From: Chimonanthus salicifolius
Lineage: Eukaryota; Streptophyta; Magnoliopsida; Laurales; Calycanthaceae
Assembly (NCBI GenBank): GCA_013350335.1
Contig: CM023541.1
Location: forward strand, 61,445,413 to 61,509,412
Reading direction: 5' to 3'
DNA length: 64,000 nucleotides
Position 1 is the first letter of the stretch, and every line of letters begins with the position of its first letter. The translations under genes were made by a program, and so were the position numbers. The notes under the pieces were generated by a model. The model was not told the origin of the DNA, made no database searches, and saw nothing but the letters and a program-made list of their open reading frames with translations. Below are positions 62,797-64,000 of the stretch, one piece after another.

Positions 62797-63724
62797 GTTG
62801 AATGGAACATCCAGATCAATTTTAAGCATTTAAGTTGAGCAAATAGCATGTCATCGAAGTCATCTTGGTATCATAGAAATCAGATGTTCATTATATTACA
62901 CCAACTGCTGGTAGCAGGCTCAATTGCAAAATAATAGCTTACAGAAGGGTCGTTTAGTACAGAGGACTTATCTCAAAACATGCAGACACAATAATAAAGT
63001 GGAGTAGAGGTTTATTTTTGCAAACAACAATACTTTGCAACTAGAAGCTGAACATTGAAACAGAAATGTGGTTGATGCAGGAACCAAAAAATGAGCATAT
63101 GGTACGCTATGGAAGGTAAAACAATGATATGCTAAAGACTTACCAGTAACTTCTGGAATTTTGCAGTGATCCGTTGGACGAATTCCATTGGTACAAGACC
63201 TGACCTCATGGCATTATTAGCTGAACAGGAAGACAAAACATAACCAAGTTAAGTGGTTGACATGTGTGGTAGGAAAGCAATCATCCTCTATCACTTTCTG
63301 CATTTTATTTTTTTAATGAATTTCTAAAAGGAAATGTAGGAAAAGAGAAGGAAGGTTACCTGACTCCAAATGAATAAGCTTTGGTTGTGCAGAATCTGAA
63401 GAATCAAACCCTCCTAGCACGCATCTTTCCTTTAGCAGAGTCGCAAAATTACCAGAAGAACGTAGCGGAACCACAACAGCTGCTATGTTGTCCATACTGC
63501 CTATCTCAAATGCAGTGTTTACAATACAATCTGCCAAAGATTGTGCACCTGTAGAACAGAAATCCAACTTTCCATTGCCCTGTAAGTGCACATTCCACAG
63601 TAGATCACAGATATCCTGGGTGGTCAATTTTTCAAAGACCCCATCAGTTGCCGCCACGATGTAGCTGTCATTGCTTGTTAGAGGTTGCCAATCTGTCACC
63701 TCAGGAACAGATATAACACCAAAA
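30602..63724 (-). CDS. PP2C phosphatase-protein kinase fusion, partial (5' end beyond window)
   Basis: Fifteen exons rebuilt with matching phases: 63360-63724, 63144-63220, 59931-60084, 57917-58109, 55576-55810, 52070-52576, 48785-48842, 45474-45561, 42727-42801, 38195-38278, 37936-38079, 36959-37040, 32633-32709, 32428-32482 and 30602-30655. They give 748 residues plus a stop. First comes the C-terminal half of a PP2C domain (VAATDGVFEKL and GSMDNIAAVVVPL carry metal-binding Asp residues). A linker follows, then a kinase domain with RGSYGEVW, Lys in FILKRIM, HRDIKPEN, IIDFGSAIDDF, TPPEGLL, DMWSVGVVMLELILGSP and DRLSVDDALRHPYF near the end. From memory this matches adjacent Arabidopsis loci At3g63340 (PP2C51) and At3g63330 (annotated as an inactive kinase). 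Introns reach 4.4 kb and are full of transposons. The initiating exons lie past the right edge. Confidence 0.88.
36607..36691 (+). repeat. G-rich low-complexity tract
   Basis: About 85 bases almost entirely G on the plus strand, with a run of about 17 uninterrupted Gs near 36638-36655 and several GGGTGGGT units. It lies in the intron of the PP2C-kinase gene between exons 36959-37040 and 32633-32709. On the transcribed RNA it is C-rich. It has high G-quadruplex potential on the non-template DNA. Confidence 0.8.
37288..37880. mobile_element. Possible degraded hAT-like non-autonomous element
   Basis: The left part begins TAGGGATGGCAATTTGG and has GAAAGCCCG. The right part has AAGCCCAGCCCG. Elements beginning TAGGGATGGCAA are common plant hAT MITEs. 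The right terminal repeat and duplication are not recognisable, so this is weak. Confidence 0.3.
38525..39185 (+). mobile_element. Internally deleted Ty1/copia element
   Basis: A complete LTR of 231 bp (38955-39185, TGTTG...TAACA) is preceded by a copia RNase H tail. That tail reads DNQATINIASNRVFHKHTKH, KSKDQLADMMMKVIS and MGLLDIFARA, ending in a stop. The start of a 5' LTR copy lies at 38525-38645; it shares ATTGATCACATTTTAC.TGTTTTTTCTTATAG with the 3' LTR. Almost all of gag and pol are missing. It lies antisense in a PP2C-kinase intron. Confidence 0.75.
40595..42016. mobile_element. Non-autonomous DNA transposon with CGATTCG subterminal repeats
   Basis: The ends (C/T)AAGGTTGTCGCAATC and, reverse-complemented, CAAGGTTGTCAAAATC form inverted repeats. 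Both ends are packed with ATCG/CGATTC motifs, as in the element at 29325. Total length is 1422 bp. The interior is a C/T-rich open stretch (40.9-41.1 kb) and AT-rich tandem repeats. The flanks (CTTCACTT and CTTTCAAC) do not form a clean 8-bp duplication. Probably hAT-related. Confidence 0.6.
41340..41600. repeat. AT-rich tandem repeat, period 73-74 bp
   Basis: CACATCTCAATTA recurs at 41404, 41477 and 41551. Each copy is followed by TTATTATTTAAAAT.GTACAC. About three to four imperfect copies lie inside the 1.4-kb DNA transposon. Confidence 0.7.
43075..44020 (+). mobile_element. Copia LTR and truncated interior
   Basis: An LTR of 236 bp (43075-43310) begins TGTTG and ends CAACA. It has a TATTTAAAG box near 43183. 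TGGTA follows directly at 43311, the start of an initiator-Met primer-binding site. The following 700 bp are C-rich with a 144-codon open frame lacking any gag motif. The interior is cut off where LINE sequence begins near 44020. It lies antisense in a PP2C-kinase intron. Confidence 0.55.
44020..44770 (+). mobile_element. L1-type LINE 3' end (zf-RVT domain)
   Basis: Frames read DELIWMGDSSGSYSVES, LPRVQTFVWCALKGKI, then (after a frameshift near 44440) AAIFWTIWKERNLRIFEE. These are zf-RVT landmarks of plant L1 ORF2. An A-rich end lies near 44755. The frame is broken, so the element is inactive. Confidence 0.7.
45715..45960 (-). mobile_element. Possible LINE 3' tail, with internal direct repeat
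   Basis: A T-rich run (45715-45740) followed by antisense 3'-UTR-like sequence containing ACAATACAAGAAAAGAGAG. The unit CAGCAACATCTCCAAGAAAC occurs at about 45870 (starting AGCAAC) and again at 45907. No coding domain. Confidence 0.3.
45990..46600 (+). mobile_element. L1-type LINE fragment: zf-RVT and RNase H
   Basis: The first part reads VQTFVWCALKGEILF and CSLCGFEEEDADRMFVECPL, the zinc-knuckle-like zf-RVT end. After disruptions come PPPVETFKFNVEGS and RGKPRLMGIGRVLRD, the start of a type-I RNase H domain. Several stops and shifts separate the parts. It sits in a PP2C-kinase intron, antisense to the gene. Confidence 0.7.
46605..47990 (+). mobile_element. Possible LTR of a retrotransposon, unresolved ends
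   Basis: A TATAAATAGAGGCCC box at about 47181 is followed by a leader with CTCTCTCTCTAGG and T-rich sequence. This is the layout of a large plant LTR (U3-R-U5). It follows the LINE RNase H fragment directly. I found no matching TG/CA ends, primer-binding site or target duplication, so a promoter-like spacer is an alternative. Confidence 0.35.
48310..48568. mobile_element. Probable hAT-like MITE
   Basis: The left end TAAGGCCTATTTGGTAG and the reverse complement of the right end TAAGGGTCTGTTTGATAA match the common plant pattern AGGGCCTGTTTGG. About 258 bp. No clear target-site duplication. Confidence 0.4.
49065..50779 (+). mobile_element. SIRE-like Ty1/copia solo LTR
   Basis: The 1715-bp segment starts TGTTAGTATC and ends GGAACTTTCA. 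It is flanked on both sides by CTATT (49060-49064 and 50780-50784), the 5-bp duplication made by LTR-retrotransposon integrase. It contains a TATA-like box (CTATAAATATGAG, about 49952). The 3' part contains CCTATTCAACC and a C-rich tract that includes a run of about 16 Cs (about 50681-50700), followed by the TTTCA end. Long LTRs ending in this way are typical of SIRE/Maximus copia elements. No interior is present, so it is a solo LTR left by recombination. It lies in a PP2C-kinase intron (between exons 52070-52576 and 48785-48842). Confidence 0.8.
52070..52576 (-). CDS. Largest kinase exon (N-lobe to hinge)
   Basis: 169 codons in one frame between CAG|GTGGAG and TTG|GTATGT. It starts VERGPTAYLSGLREKYFGEV, which continues directly from KRIM of the preceding exon. 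It ends EMRNLIWQL, which continues into LLALKSCHDRNITHRDIKP of the next. A possible earlier donor (CAG|GTAATG after KNI) was set aside because the following residues (HPSTWWHWLRTTEEGK) are conserved in the family as I remember it. Confidence 0.88.
54055..54236. mobile_element. Possible small hAT-like MITE
   Basis: The left end CAGCCCGTTTAGATGC and the reverse complement of the right end CAGGGCCTGTTTGGG are loosely inverted. The interior repeats CCAGCCC several times. No target-site duplication was found. Confidence 0.3.
54650..54960 (+). mobile_element. L1-type LINE fragment
   Basis: The frame reads AWWKLGQGEGTVGNMF, RNTRFLVGKGDKTLFWKHLW and IGETPKG. This is the conserved block between reverse transcriptase and zf-RVT in plant L1 ORF2 (pattern RF.VG.G....FW.D.W.G). 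The fragment is truncated at both ends. Confidence 0.65.
54995..55150 (-). repeat. Fragment related to the TRIM-like family
   Basis: Contains GTAGAACTCACTCTCAAAAGC and TTTCTCAAATTAACCGATG. These are related to, or the reverse complement of, segments of the TRIM-like repeats at 24184-24505 and 26810-27120. It lies in a PP2C-kinase intron. Confidence 0.4.
55576..55810 (-). CDS. Kinase exon with glycine loop and ATP-anchoring lysine
   Basis: Joins in phase after SFAYEKNSF to give RYILKRRFDRGSYGEVWLAF. The canonical first glycine of GxGxxG is Asp here; the other two remain. The VAIK-like lysine is in LFILKRIM. A Ser/Asn-rich insert (TNSSSHHCSNDTDSDD) separates loop and lysine, which is unusual for kinases. 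Donor is ATG|GTGAGG. Confidence 0.88.
56229..56990. mobile_element. Foldback element: 343/342-bp inverted arms
   Basis: The left arm (56229-56571) starts TGTAACACCCCTCCCTCCCG. The right arm (56649-56990) is its reverse complement with only scattered differences. The central part, such as CATCAATAGTCTGCATTTCC, is identical. The loop is only about 77 bp. The outer flanks ATCAC and ATCTC could be a 5-bp duplication with one mismatch. Either a foldback transposon or two LTR-like copies in head-to-head inversion would give this. Transcribed as part of the PP2C-kinase intron between exons 57917-58109 and 55576-55810, it would form a long hairpin RNA. Confidence 0.85.
58430..59560 (-). mobile_element. 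L1-type LINE remnant with reverse-transcriptase pieces
   Basis: Minus-strand frames read LIANELIPDTFKKMCEE with IKIDIEKVYELV near 59080-59200 (RT motif with KLDIEKAYD pattern). They also read YLGLPPSANPRCVSFGTSIL near 58540-58620 (YLGLPLGANPR block after the catalytic core). An upstream frame with GFGSLIFVDLGIESGF at about 59450 resembles the endonuclease-domain end but is less certain. Frames are broken. The element lies in sense orientation within a PP2C-kinase intron. Confidence 0.65.
61051..61474. mobile_element. hAT-like MITE rich in GGGTC/GACCC motifs
   Basis: The 424-bp element is flanked by a perfect 8-bp duplication, CTATAAAT (61043-61050 and 61475-61482). The ends CAATGTTATCAAACC and, reverse-complemented, CAATGTTTTAAAACCC are inverted. 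Next to each end are clustered GACCCG or CGGGTC motifs, the subterminal repeats expected for hAT transposase binding. No coding capacity. It lies in a PP2C-kinase intron. Confidence 0.78.
62763..62795 (+). repeat. (GA)n microsatellite
   Basis: About 16 GA units in a PP2C-kinase intron. Shorter GA runs occur at 1885-1905, 2376-2392 and 62563-62573. Confidence 0.9.
63360..63724 (-). CDS. Exon encoding the C-terminal half of the PP2C domain
   Basis: The exon starts after TTGCTCAG and ends at TCAG|GTAACC. It carries GVISVPEVTDWQPLT, the metal-site region VAATDGVFEKL and GSMDNIAAVVV, all characteristic of the last PP2C motifs. Its first base completes a codon begun in an exon beyond position 64000. 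A CATTTAG|GTGATT at the very edge could be that exon's donor, but the resulting residues are atypical. A near-perfect tandem duplication of 30 bp (ATTATTTTTTAGTGATAAAA) lies upstream at 63754-63812. Confidence 0.9.
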
Positions 63725-64000
63725 CTGAGCAACCAAAATTAAAACTTGAGTTAAAATTATATTATTTTTTAGTGATAAAAAATTATATTATTTTTTAGTG
63801 ATAAAAAATTATATGAAATATTCACTTGTTTGATGAATCATAATAAGCATAAACTTTAGAAGAATTCAGAACCAGAAATTGATAAGTAACTACAAATTGA
63901 TGATGTCCAATAAGGGTTTGAAATGCGTTGATTGGATTAATCATTTCCTTTAGTTTTCATGTGCATATGAAGGGATATACATACAGAAATCACCTAAATG

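Noticed and set aside
62590..62829. Minus-strand frame with GKLCFHGQWPLGHLDDLQ between PP2C-kinase exons 63144-63220 and 59931-60084
   Set aside because: It looks coding-like, but the flanking exons already join in phase 0 (KFQKLL then VEGAQSKHG). The only donor would be a poor GTTCTT, and the upstream part is a GA microsatellite.

Overview
This is nuclear DNA from a flowering plant. The genes have many introns with plant GT-AG (and one GC-AG) splice sites. The gene families are plant-specific: a DYW-class pentatricopeptide repeat protein, a receptor-like cytoplasmic kinase of the PBL34/35/36 group, a family-1 pectate lyase, and a PP2C phosphatase fused to a protein kinase. The spacers and introns are AT-rich and crowded with decayed L1-type LINEs, Ty1/copia LTRs and small DNA transposons. 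The very long introns suggest a large-genome, probably woody angiosperm. I cannot name the species.

Layout, left to right. 1-3.5 kb is repeats: a LINE RNase H tail, a probable copia LTR, and a broken duplicate of a DYW tail. An intronless PPR-DYW gene lies on the minus strand at 3589-5436. An AT-rich spacer follows to about 7.4 kb. A six-exon PBL34-like kinase gene runs on the plus strand from 8091 to 16782; its 4.3-kb third intron holds a LINE 3' end and a 326-bp tandem duplication. At 18.05-19.52 kb is an unrecognised exon-like segment followed by a Lys/Glu-rich coiled-coil reading frame. 19.5-22.7 kb is spacer with a LINE tail and a Mutator-like MITE. A six-exon secreted pectate lyase gene occupies 22703-25046 on the minus strand and carries a duplicated N-terminal domain. 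25-29 kb is spacer with a TRIM-like element.

From 30.6 kb to past the right edge, the minus strand is one gene of more than 33 kb. I reassembled fifteen exons with consistent splice phases. They encode the end of a PP2C domain followed by a complete kinase domain, resembling the Arabidopsis At3g63340/At3g63330 locus. Only about 7% of this span is coding. The introns hold a 1.7-kb SIRE-like solo LTR with target-site duplication, several LINE and copia remnants, hAT-like MITEs with 8-bp duplications, and a 762-bp foldback with arms of about 342 bp.

The genes do not form a pathway. They act in different compartments: organelle RNA editing (PPR-DYW), membrane-proximal immune or growth signalling (PBL), cell-wall pectin degradation (pectate lyase) and phospho-signalling (PP2C-kinase). 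There are no convincing tRNA, rRNA or CRISPR features.
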